Positions 1 to 6,877 of a stretch of DNA of 14,508 bases are shown here, piece after piece; position 1 is the first letter of the stretch; each line of letters begins with the position of its first letter. Source of the DNA: CAYPOY01 sp964412395. Its GTDB lineage: Bacteria; Chloroflexota; Anaerolineae; B4-G1. A program made the position numbers and the translations under genes. Location: the NCBI GenBank assembly GCA_964412395.1, contig CAYPOY010000112.1, forward strand, positions 1-14,508. Direction: 5' to 3'. The notes under the pieces were generated by a model that worked only from the letters and a program-made list of their open reading frames with translations, did no database searches and was not told the DNA's origin.

Positions 1-1
1 A

Positions 2-1525
2 CTGGTGAAGGCGATTGACACGGTGGCACGTGATGGCTACGTCTACACGCCCAAGCGCCCTGAGATCCGCGCCGACCACAAGGAGGTCCTGGAGAAGATC
101 GAGGGGCTGATCGCCGGGTGCGTGCCGGAGCCCTATCCCCAAGGCTGGGTGGCGCTGAAACTGCTGGAAGGAGACCGGGAGATCACGCGGATGATGCAGG
201 AGTGCCTGCCGGACGAGCGGTGGGAGGCGGTTCATGACGTTCTGCGAGCCCACGACGACGCGCTGATGGCCGTGGCCAGTGGTCGTTATGAGTGGATTGG
301 GCGCATGATCCGCGCCGCCGTGATTCGTCCTAAAGCCGGTCAGATCGGCCTGACGGAGCGGCTGGACCGCTGGGCGGCACACCCCTTCTGGGGGCTGGTC
401 ATCCTGGCCGGCATCCTGGGTCTGACCTTCTGGCTGACCTACGCCATCGGCGCCCCCTTGCAGGAACTGCTCGATATCTACGTGGTGGGCGGACTGGCGA
501 AACTGGCCCGCGCTGGGCTGGCCGGGGCTCCCGCCTGGCTCTCCGATCTGATTGTGGATGGAGCCATCGGCGGCGTGGGAGCGGTGCTCACCTTCCTGCC
601 TATCCTGGTCATCTTCTTCGCCGTGATGGGCATATTGGAGGATGTGGGGTACATGGCCCGGGCGGCCTACGTGATGGATGGCTTCATGCACCTGATGGGG
701 TTGCACGGAAAATCCTTCCTGCCGCTGTTCCTGGGCTTCGGCTGCAACGTGCCAGCGGTGCTGGGCACTCGCGTGATCGAGTCCCGGCGCGCCCGGTTAC
801 TGACGATTATGCTGGCCCCGCTGATCCCATGCACGGCCCGGATGGCGGTAGTGACCTTTCTGGCCCCAGCCTTCTTCGGCTCCGCTGCCACGTTCGTCTC
901 CTGGGGCATGATTCTCCTGGCGCTGGTCGTGTTGGCCCTCTCCGGCATGCTCATCAACAAGACCGTCTTCCGGGGGCGGCGGGCGGCATTCATTATGGAA
1001 CTGCCGCTCTATCATCTCCCGAACGGGCGCACCATCGGCCTGCTGGTGTGGCAGCGCACTCTGGCCTTCCTCAAGAAAGCAGGCACACTGATTCTGGTGG
1101 TCTCGGTGGTGGTATGGGCCCTTTCGGTGTTGCCTGGCGGGGAGATTGAGACCAGTTTCCTGGCCCAGATCGGCCGTCTGCTGGAGCCGGTGGGCCGGCT
1201 GATGGGCTTCGACTGGCGGCTGATGGTGGCACTGTTGACCAGTTTCATCGCCAAGGAGAACGCCATCGCCACGCTGGGCGTGCTGTTCGGCGCAGGCGAG
1301 GAGGCCGGGCTGGCGGAGACGCTGGCGGCGACATTCCCCGCAGCCACGGGGCTGGCTTTCCTGGTGGTACAGATGCTTTTTGTACCTTGTGTAGCGACGG
1401 TCGCCGTAGTCCGGCAGGAGACCGGCTCGTGGCGGTGGACGTTCTTCAACCTGGGGTTCCTGTTGCTCGTCTCGTGGGCAGCGGGGGTTGGGGTTTTCTG
1501 GCTGGCACACCTGGTGGGGCTGTAA
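2..1525 (+). CDS. feoB: Ferrous iron transporter FeoB, C-terminal part (cut by window edge)
   Basis: FeoB imports Fe(II) across the inner membrane. The frame is open to base 2, so the gene enters from the left and its N-terminal GTPase domain lies outside the window; the GTG at base 5 is not a real start. About 110 codons of soluble helical linker come first, followed by a polytopic membrane region. Two conserved Gate motifs are visible: GFGCNVPAVLGTR (Cys codon at 743-745) and PLIPCTARM (Cys codon at 830-832). Further on are FLKKAGT and SFIAKEN, also typical of the family. The C-terminus ends in a hydrophobic helix (FWLAHLVGL). The TAA stop overlaps the ATG of the next gene (TAATG), indicating translational coupling. 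The family call is secure; only the N-terminal half is unseen. Confidence 0.96.
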   Translation: MVKAIDTVARDGYVYTPKRPEIRADHKEVLEKIEGLIAGCVPEPYPQGWVALKLLEGDREITRMMQECLPDERWEAVHDVLRAHDDALMAVASGRYEWIGRMIRAAVIRPKAGQIGLTERLDRWAAHPFWGLVILAGILGLTFWLTYAIGAPLQELLDIYVVGGLAKLARAGLAGAPAWLSDLIVDGAIGGVGAVLTFLPILVIFFAVMGILEDVGYMARAAYVMDGFMHLMGLHGKSFLPLFLGFGCNVPAVLGTRVIESRRARLLTIMLAPLIPCTARMAVVTFLAPAFFGSAATFVSWGMILLALVVLALSGMLINKTVFRGRRAAFIMELPLYHLPNGRTIGLLVWQRTLAFLKKAGTLILVVSVVVWALSVLPGGEIETSFLAQIGRLLEPVGRLMGFDWRLMVALLTSFIAKENAIATLGVLFGAGEEAGLAETLAATFPAATGLAFLVVQMLFVPCVATVAVVRQETGSWRWTFFNLGFLLLVSWAAGVGVFWLAHLVGL

Positions 1526-2736
1526 TGTCGCAATTAGAACGCTTCTTCCTCGTCGGCCTGGTCGTGCTGGTCGTGCTGGCGGCAGCGATCGTCGTCATAG
1601 CGCCACGGCTGAGACAGCAACCCTCCCCCTCTGAGCAAACCCCCGCGCCGGGCGAGACGGAGACGATGGTCGCGCGGGTGACCGAAGTGCTGGAGGAGGG
1701 CACCGTCGAGCTGGGCGGGGGCAGCACACAGCCCTACCAGCGGTTGCTGCTGCGCGTCGAAAGTGGCTCCATGGCCGGAGAGGAGATCGTGGTTGAGGAA
1801 GGGACGATCAACATCATCAGCCAGGAGCGGCTGTTCCACATCGGCGACCGGGTCTACCTGGAACGCGCGGCGGGGCCGGACGGCGACCGCTTCTATATCT
1901 CGGACTTTGTGCGTACCCAGCCGCTGCTCCTGATCACAGGACTGTTCGTGGCGCTGGTCGTGCTGATAGGCCGGGGCAAGGGCCTGCGCTCGCTGGGGGG
2001 CACGCTGTTCAGCCTGGTGGCGATCTTTGTCTTCATCGTGCCTCAGATCCTGGCTGGCCGAGACCCAGTGGTTGTGAGCATCGCCGGCTCCATCGTGATA
2101 TTGGCCGTCTCCAACTACCTGATCTATGGTTGGAATCCGAAGGCGCACGCAGCGGTGGCCGGGATGGTGCTGACCCTTGTGCTGACCGGGGTGCTGGCCT
2201 GGCTATCCGTGGGCTGGGCCCGCCTGACCGGCCTGGCCGCGGAGGAGAGTTCCTACCTGGTGATGGAACTGGGGCCGGACATCAACCTGCAGGGGCTGTT
2301 GCTGGGCGGGATCATCATCGGGTCAATGGGGGCGCTGGACGACGTATGCGTGGGCCAGGTGTCGGTGGTCTTCGAACTGCTCAACACCGACCCCGACCTG
2401 GAATGGATAGATCTCTTCCGCCGCAGCTTCAACGTCGGCCGGGACCACATCGCGGCGATGGTCAACACGCTTGTCCTGGTTTACACGGGGGCTTCGTTGC
2501 CCTTGATGTTGGCTTTCACCATCTACCAGGAGCCGCTCTGGCGGCGGATCAACCGGGAGCCCATCGCCGAGGAGATCGTGCGCACGCTGGTGGGGAGTGT
2601 GGGACTGGTCCTGGCCGCGCCCATCACCAGTTTCATCGCCAGCCTCGTGGCGCACTGGATGGTGCAGCGGGCGGAGGCGAGGGGCCGGGTTGCAGAGGAG
2701 CAAGGAGCAGGTGATGATGTTGAACCGGCTGCTTGA
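1525..2736 (+). CDS. YibE/F-family multi-pass membrane protein
   Basis: A 403-aa integral membrane protein of the YibE/F family, whose biochemical role is not established. The start is the ATG overlapping the feoB stop; the frame extends further upstream, but that part lies inside feoB. An N-terminal transmembrane helix (residues ~7-28) precedes a soluble, probably extracytoplasmic domain (~50-125). At least six hydrophobic segments follow from ~131 to the end. The conserved stretch GSMGALDDVCVGQ, then the acidic segment NTDPDLEWIDLFRRSFNVGRDHIAAMVNTL, matches the family core as I remember it. The tail (EARGRVAEEQGAGDD) is hydrophilic. It overlaps the following small gene by 23 nt, so it belongs to the feo operon. 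A role in iron or metal handling is inferred from position only. Confidence 0.85.
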   Translation: MSQLERFFLVGLVVLVVLAAAIVVIAPRLRQQPSPSEQTPAPGETETMVARVTEVLEEGTVELGGGSTQPYQRLLLRVESGSMAGEEIVVEEGTINIISQERLFHIGDRVYLERAAGPDGDRFYISDFVRTQPLLLITGLFVALVVLIGRGKGLRSLGGTLFSLVAIFVFIVPQILAGRDPVVVSIAGSIVILAVSNYLIYGWNPKAHAAVAGMVLTLVLTGVLAWLSVGWARLTGLAAEESSYLVMELGPDINLQGLLLGGIIIGSMGALDDVCVGQVSVVFELLNTDPDLEWIDLFRRSFNVGRDHIAAMVNTLVLVYTGASLPLMLAFTIYQEPLWRRINREPIAEEIVRTLVGSVGLVLAAPITSFIASLVAHWMVQRAEARGRVAEEQGAGDDVEPAA

Positions 2737-2968
2737 GTTGCTGCGGGTGGGGGGGACCCACCGGGTGGCTGACCTGGCCCGTGAGTTAGAGATTACCCAC
2801 GAGTTGGTCGAGGTGATGCTGGAGGACCTGGCGCGGATGGGGTATCTGAAGCCGGTGGGTGAGACGTGCGCCGAGAGGTGCGCCACGTGCCCGCTGGCGG
2901 GACTGTGCGCGGCCGGGGAAGGCGGGCGGGTGTGGACGCTGACGGAGAAAGGACAACCGGGGTTTTGA
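2714..2968 (+). CDS. feoC: FeoC-like winged-helix protein with four-cysteine cluster
   Basis: An 84-aa protein. Residues ~1-48 form a winged helix-turn-helix (LARELEITHELVEVMLEDLARMGYLK). Four cysteines follow: C52, C56, C59 and C65 (spacing C-x3-C-x2-C-x5-C), and then a short strand (VWTLTEKG). This is the FeoC layout, in which the cysteines are thought to hold an Fe-S cluster and the protein regulates or stabilises FeoB. The start is ATG 2714, with AAGGAG at 2702-2707 six bases upstream; GTG 2711 and ATG 2717 are alternatives. It lies in another frame over the last 23 nt of the YibE/F gene, so the three genes look like one transcript. A generic small MarR- or DtxR-like regulator is less likely given the cysteines and the feoB context. 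Confidence 0.75.
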   Translation: MMLNRLLELLRVGGTHRVADLARELEITHELVEVMLEDLARMGYLKPVGETCAERCATCPLAGLCAAGEGGRVWTLTEKGQPGF

Positions 2969-2993
2969 CTTCTGCGCGAACTTGCGCTATACT
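2965..2993 (+). promoter_or_regulatory. Sigma70-type promoter for the cmr1 remnant/csm operon
   Basis: The -35 box TTGACT (2965-2970) and -10 box TATACT (2988-2993) are separated by exactly 17 bp, close to the housekeeping consensus. The -35 box overlaps the TGA stop of feoC (2966-2968). The expected transcript start is near 3000, giving a leader of about 218 nt before the first ribosome site. No other comparably good promoter was seen ahead of cas10, so this is the best candidate for driving the CRISPR-Cas operon. Confidence 0.6.
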
Positions 2994-3103
2994 GAAACTG
3001 TACGGAGTGATGTCTATAGAGTCAATAAGCCGGGTCTGAGCATCCTCGCAGCGGGGAAAGATGAACCGCCTCCAGGATTGTAGCAAGTGCATAACAGAAC
3101 CAG

Positions 3104-3144
3104 AGACGCCAGTGCGCTGGAGAGCATCTCCACGGCTGGCGTCT
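3104..3144 (+). promoter_or_regulatory. Hairpin in the leader upstream of the cmr1 remnant
   Basis: The arms AGACGCCAG (3104-3112) and CTGGCGTCT (3136-3144) are perfectly complementary over 9 bp. An inner stem TGGAG/CTCCA (3118-3122 and 3128-3132) closes a five-base loop. Only TT follows, so it is not a classical intrinsic terminator. It lies in the 2969-3217 gap between the promoter and the first ribosome site and could be an attenuator or an RNA-stability element. Nothing else gene-like was seen in that gap. Confidence 0.4.
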
Positions 3145-3217
3145 TGTGCATTGGGGCGGCATCCGTAGGGCGACTGCCAGACAAGAGAGCGAGTGGAACA
3201 CAAAGGAGGTAAAGTTT

Positions 3218-3811
3218 ATGGAGATCACACTGAAAACGCTGACGCCATTGTGGACGGGCGGTGTGGGTGGGACCTGCGACCGCCTGCACGAGACCGGGCT
3301 CATCGGCAGTTTGCGCTGGTGATACGAGGTCATCGTACGGGGGTTAGGTGGTGAGGCCTGCGATCTGTGAAGCACACATATACTTCGATGATGAGAAGTA
3401 CCAGAGAGTAAAGCGCGAAGGCAAGAACGAACGAGATACCCCGTTAGGGGCAGGTTTGTGTGATGCATGTCAAGTATTCGGGGCGACCGGCTGGCAACGC
3501 CGGTTCCGGATGACGTTGGGAACCGGCGAGCCACTATTTCATGGCAACTCGGTCCTTGTACCCAGCGGGCGTATTCACCGATGGACGGACAGAAACGGCA
3601 ATCCTCGTTCAAGGGCTAGAGGTTGGTATCTCGGATCGGGTCGGGTAGGTCAAGGCATTGAGGCGGATTTTCGAAGTATTAGTGGCCTGTTTGATTTTGA
3701 GACACTTGTTGTACCAATGCTCAAGTTAGCACAGGACTGGGATGCTTTGGGAGCCAAGACACAAGACGGGTACGGCGTGGTCAATCTGCGGCGGATAAAA
3801 GATGGACAGGA
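3218..3811 (+). pseudogene. cmr1: Broken cmr1 (type III-B RAMP subunit) remnant
   Basis: Cmr1 is a RAMP subunit of type III-B effector complexes. A strong ribosome site (AAAGGAGGT, 3202-3210) precedes ATG 3218, and the first 34 codons are typical Cmr1 (LTPLWTGGVGG, then ETGLIGSLRW). Codon 35 is TGA (3320-3322) where the family has a second Trp (RWWYE). The same frame continues as YEVIVRGLGGEACD, then stops again at 3368. Homology resumes one frame over from ~3366 (CEAHIYFDDEKYQR). It continues through LCDACQVFGATGWQRRFRM, WYLGSGRVGQGI and GAKTQDGYGVVNL. Recognisable sequence ends near 3811, so the expected C-terminal part is missing. Nonsense codon, frameshift and truncation together make this a pseudogene. 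Its position at the head of a Csm operon suggests an earlier type III-B or hybrid locus. Confidence 0.87.
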
Positions 3812-3814
3812 AAA

Positions 3815-3832
3815 TTGTGACAGATGTCACAA
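3815..3832. promoter_or_regulatory. Perfect 18-bp palindrome matching a CRP/FNR-family site
   Basis: TTGTGACAGATGTCACAA is a perfect inverted repeat (8 + 2 + 8) and contains TGTGA-N6-TCACA, the classical CRP half-site arrangement. It sits just past the end of recognisable cmr1, about 320 bp before the cas10 start. CRP-family control of cas genes is known in Thermus thermophilus. I see no convincing -10/-35 pair at the usual distance downstream, so operator function is inferred from the palindrome alone. Confidence 0.45.
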
Positions 3833-3837
3833 CCGAA

Positions 3838-3861
3838 ACTCCCCTCGCATGACGGGGAGTC
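3838..3861. repeat. Degenerate CRISPR-repeat-like palindrome, reverse orientation
   Basis: The arms ACTCCCC (3839-3845) and GGGGAGT (3854-3860) flank a short loop. Read on this strand, CCCCTC...CGGGG preceded by AA parallels the reverse complement of the array repeat (AATCCCCTC...CGGGGCTTC) with an altered loop. It could be an eroded repeat copy or simply an unrelated hairpin; the resemblance is limited to the stem region. Confidence 0.25.
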
Positions 3862-3890
3862 TTGAGTCTGGGCCGCATGTCCGAGAGATG

Positions 3891-3910
3891 GCCCCGATGA
3901 ATAGGGGATG
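3891..3910 (+). repeat. Degenerate copy of the CRISPR repeat core
   Basis: GCCCCGATGAATAGGGGATG matches positions 13-32 of the downstream array repeat at 17 of 20 bases. The CCCC/GGGG stem is preserved and the differences fall in the loop and at the end. The three bases where the repeat should begin (3879-3881, GTC) also match, but the rest of the 5' arm and the last five bases do not. It lies in the 3811-4150 gap, about 9.6 kb from the array. Confidence 0.4.
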
Positions 3911-4094
3911 CGGTGCTGCGCCCCGAAATGATCAAATGGAAAAGGGTAGATTACAGTACGAGCAACACTGGAACCAACCACCCTCTCATCCGCGAATCCT
4001 GTCCATCCGTGTTCTAGCTCAAGGAAGGCAACCAACCTTGAACACAACCTCAATACCATATCCCAATAGACTGCTGGTGAGACAAGACAAGAAC

Positions 4095-4124
4095 GGCGCA
4101 CCTCGTCCACGGGACGGGTGCGCC
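4095..4124 (+). promoter_or_regulatory. Strong GC-rich hairpin immediately upstream of cas10
   Basis: The 5' arm GGCGCACC-T-CGTCC (4095-4108, with one bulged T) pairs with GGACGGGTGCGCC (4112-4124) over 13 bp around a three-base loop. TCTGTATATT follows rather than a T-run, so an intrinsic terminator is possible but not typical. It ends 26 bases before ATG 4151 and 13 before the cas10 ribosome site, so it could attenuate transcription or influence cas10 translation. Confidence 0.45.
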
Positions 4125-4150
4125 TCTGTATATTAGGAAAGGAATTGCCT

Positions 4151-6877
4151 ATGGACCAACGCGAGTACCATACCCTCATCCTGGCGGGCTTGTTGCACGA
4201 CATCGGCAAACTGCTCAACAAACCCGACCCCCAGGGTAAGAAGCACGCCGTCTTCAGCGTCGAACTCCTCCAGGATCCGCCCTACAAACCCCTGATTCAA
4301 GACAGATTCTCGGAGGACGTGAACTTCGATTTATTGTGCCATCTCGTCCTGCGCCACGACCCTCACGTAAACAGGGAGGATGTGCCCCAGTACGAAGGCC
4401 CCTGGGATCTGCCCCAGCACGAAAGCCTGCTGAACCGCATCCGCCTGGCCGATGGCCTCTCGGCTGGAGAACGGTCGCTAGACATCGTCTATGGCCGGGA
4501 AGCGCGGGGCACCCGGGCGCTGGACAGCATCTTCGCGCCCCTTGACCTGGGTCGTCCCGTCGGCGCTCGCGACCGCAAGTACCTCCCCGTGCCCCTCCGG
4601 CCTGCCGAGGCGTTTCCGATCGAGAACGTCGAGCCGCTGACAGAGGCGCAGTACAGTCCGCTTCAAGACGCCTTCAAGACTGCGCTGGCCTTTGCCCTGG
4701 AGCATGCTCAGGACTGGGACGAGTTGGAGGCGTGGACATACTCCTTGCTGGAACGGTACACCTGGGCTGTACCCAGCGCCGTCCACCGGGAACCCCGCGA
4801 CGTCTCTCTCTTCGACCACTCCCGCACCAGTTGCGCCATTGTGGCAGCCCTTTACATCCGCGACCAACCCGAGTTCGCCGAGATCAAGCCACACCGCTCC
4901 ACCTTCTTGCTCATCCAGGGCGACGTCTCCGGTGTGCAAGACTACATCTACAGCGTGGCTAACATCGGGCCTGGTGGCGTTGCCAAGCGACTGCGGTCGC
5001 GATCTTTCTTTATCACCGCATTGACTGAGGTGGTCGCCCACCGATTGCGCCAGGAGTTGGTGCCCAACTACGCCCTTCCCATCGCCGCTCAGATATTCGC
5101 CGGTGGTGGCCAGTTTGTCATCCTGGCTCCCGACCTCCCGCCCGTGCGCGACAAACTGGTCGAAATCCGACGCCAGGTCAATCGTTGGCTGTGGAACGGA
5201 TTCCAGGGCGACCTGGCGCTCGTAGTAGAGTCGCTTCCCATCGCGCAAAACCGGCTCTACATCAAAGAGGGAAACGCCTGCCAGGCGCTGGAAGAACTAA
5301 GACTTCGTGTGAAGGCAGCCAAGCGGCGTCGGTTGGGCGACTTGCTGCAGGACGAAGACGGCTGGCAGCCTGCGGCCTTCAAGTGGGAGGCCGAGCCCTA
5401 CCCCCACGGCGACTGCCCCAGTTGCCAGCGGTTGCCAGCGCAAGCTGGGGAGGACGCCGAGATTGATGACAGGCTATGCAAGCGCTGCCGCCAGGATAGA
5501 ATCCTCTCCGAGCGGATCGTGAGCGCGCACTACATCGCCTACTTCAAGGGGGCCAAACCAAAGGCCACGAGCGCGAAGGACACCAGGTGGCTTGAGCGCA
5601 GTATGCTCACCTTCTTCGAGGACGGCAAGGGCGACGACGTCCGCCACGTGGTGCTCCTGGTCGACCTGGACGACCTGAAGAAGATCGAATTCGAGCGCCG
5701 CCCCTACCAACTCGATGGCTTCGGTTACGAACAACCCACGCCCGACGGCCCGGCACTCGTGCGCCACTTCGCCAACCACGTACCGCGTTTCAAAGACAAA
5801 GGTGCACTGGAGTCATTTTGCACATCCCAGCGAGCCTGCGTCCACGGCAGCTATGAGGATCGTGAGACCTGCGGCATCCTGGTACGGCCCGACGGCTCCC
5901 TCGTGCGGTCGAGCGACTTCCCCATCTTGCAGACCTTTGGCTGCATCTCCGCCGCCTCCGCCGAGTGGCCCGACGGCGCCCTCGGCGCCCAGTTCCTGGG
6001 TGTGCTCCGTGCCGACGTGGACAACCTGGGCCAGCTCTTCTCTAAGGGCATTGGCAAGGTCAAGAGCCTCTCCCGCCTGGCCACCCTCAGCCGCATGACC
6101 GACCTCTTCTTCAGCGGCTGGGTCAACGAGACGCTCAAGGCTCCGCCGGAGGGCAAGCCCTACAACCGCATCTATACCGTCTACTCCGGCGGCGACGACC
6201 TGTGCCTGGTCGGGCCGTGGGACGTGATCATTGACTTTGCCCGTTACATGGCGCAGGAGTTCCAGCACTACGTCGCGGGCAACCCCAACGTTACCCTCTC
6301 GGCTGCCATAACGGTGACCAAGTCCAAGTTCCCCATCGCCACCTCGGCTCGCAAGGCCGGCGAGCTACTGAAAGCTGCCAAGGACGCCGGTCGCAACCGC
6401 TTCAACCTCTTCGGCGTCATTACCCGCTGGAGCGAAGAATCTGACCAGTGGCTGAACCTGGACGATGCCCTGAGAAAGCAACTAGAAGAGCAACGCAAGC
6501 ACGCCAACTTGACTCTACGTGACCTCTGGGAGTGGGCCGAACTGCTGGACGACGAACTGCGCCGCTGGCGGGAAGCCAAGCCGGCCCGCTACCCGGTCTC
6601 GACCGGGTTCGCCCACCGGCTATTGGGCTACGCCGAGATGGCCCGTATGTGGGAGCAAGAGGAACGCATCAGCGCCGAGGATATGCTCTACTTAGCCTGG
6701 CTGGCCTACGACCTGGGCCGCAACGTGATCAAGAGCGACGCCGTGTCTGAGGAGACCAAGCGCAGACTGAGCAAGCTGACGCAACTCAGTAACAAGAACA
6801 AGAAGGTGATGGCCAGTATGCGGCTGCCCATCACCTATGCACTGTATCGCAATCGAGAAAGGAGTCGGGAACGATGA
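4151..6877 (+). CDS. cas10: Cas10/Csm1, large subunit of type III-A complex
   Basis: A 908-aa Cas10 (Csm1), the scaffold of the crRNA-guided complex, which on target-RNA binding cuts single-stranded DNA and makes cyclic oligoadenylate. The N-terminal HD domain opens with LAGLLHDIGKL (H16-D17). A zinc-ribbon-like four-cysteine knuckle follows (C422, C425, C443, C446). The first palm domain has VDLDDLKKIEF near D505. The second has ADVDNLG (D622, D624) and the cyclase motif GGDD at 680-683, preceded by YTVYS. Both active sites therefore look intact. The C-terminal helical part (~760-908) matches Csm1 domain D. I chose ATG 4151, with AAAGGA at 4138-4143. The in-frame GTG at 4118 lies inside a hairpin and adds a non-conserved extension. 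The stop overlaps the csm2 start (ATGA). Confidence 0.97.
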   Translation: MDQREYHTLILAGLLHDIGKLLNKPDPQGKKHAVFSVELLQDPPYKPLIQDRFSEDVNFDLLCHLVLRHDPHVNREDVPQYEGPWDLPQHESLLNRIRLADGLSAGERSLDIVYGREARGTRALDSIFAPLDLGRPVGARDRKYLPVPLRPAEAFPIENVEPLTEAQYSPLQDAFKTALAFALEHAQDWDELEAWTYSLLERYTWAVPSAVHREPRDVSLFDHSRTSCAIVAALYIRDQPEFAEIKPHRSTFLLIQGDVSGVQDYIYSVANIGPGGVAKRLRSRSFFITALTEVVAHRLRQELVPNYALPIAAQIFAGGGQFVILAPDLPPVRDKLVEIRRQVNRWLWNGFQGDLALVVESLPIAQNRLYIKEGNACQALEELRLRVKAAKRRRLGDLLQDEDGWQPAAFKWEAEPYPHGDCPSCQRLPAQAGEDAEIDDRLCKRCRQDRILSERIVSAHYIAYFKGAKPKATSAKDTRWLERSMLTFFEDGKGDDVRHVVLLVDLDDLKKIEFERRPYQLDGFGYEQPTPDGPALVRHFANHVPRFKDKGALESFCTSQRACVHGSYEDRETCGILVRPDGSLVRSSDFPILQTFGCISAASAEWPDGALGAQFLGVLRADVDNLGQLFSKGIGKVKSLSRLATLSRMTDLFFSGWVNETLKAPPEGKPYNRIYTVYSGGDDLCLVGPWDVIIDFARYMAQEFQHYVAGNPNVTLSAAITVTKSKFPIATSARKAGELLKAAKDAGRNRFNLFGVITRWSEESDQWLNLDDALRKQLEEQRKHANLTLRDLWEWAELLDDELRRWREAKPARYPVSTGFAHRLLGYAEMARMWEQEERISAEDMLYLAWLAYDLGRNVIKSDAVSEETKRRLSKLTQLSNKNKKVMASMRLPITYALYRNRERSRER

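Larger units (their letters stand above)
3811..4150. other. Non-coding gap between the cmr1 remnant and cas10
   Basis: This 340-base stretch carries an open frame continuing from the cmr1 remnant, but its translation after ~3811 resembles no Cmr1 sequence and has no coding character that I recognise. It holds the CRP-type palindrome, the two repeat-like palindromes and the pre-cas10 hairpin listed separately. A weak TTGAAC at 4038-4043 lacks a good partner -10. It may be a scar left when the rest of a type III-B locus was lost. Confidence 0.5.

Noticed and set aside
1387..1524. N-terminal extension of the YibE/F gene
   Set aside because: It would overlap feoB by over 130 bases and reads as non-family sequence; ATG 1525 gives a normal N-terminal membrane helix.
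3218..3811. Programmed frameshift or stop recoding producing functional Cmr1
   Set aside because: Both a nonsense codon and a separate frame change would need recoding, no slippery heptamer is evident, and the C-terminus is missing.
3838..3910. tracrRNA-like anti-repeat
   Set aside because: Type III systems with Cas6 do not use tracrRNA, and the clearest match is in the same sense as the repeat rather than complementary to it.
3812..4136. Continuation of the cmr1-remnant frame as a protein
   Set aside because: After ~3811 the translation shows no Cmr1 or other recognisable motif and runs through palindromic regulatory-looking DNA; it is open by chance.
4118..4150. In-frame GTG giving an 11-residue longer Cas10
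   Set aside because: The GTG is inside the 4095-4124 hairpin, has no ribosome site and adds sequence not typical of Csm1; ATG 4151 has AAAGGA upstream.
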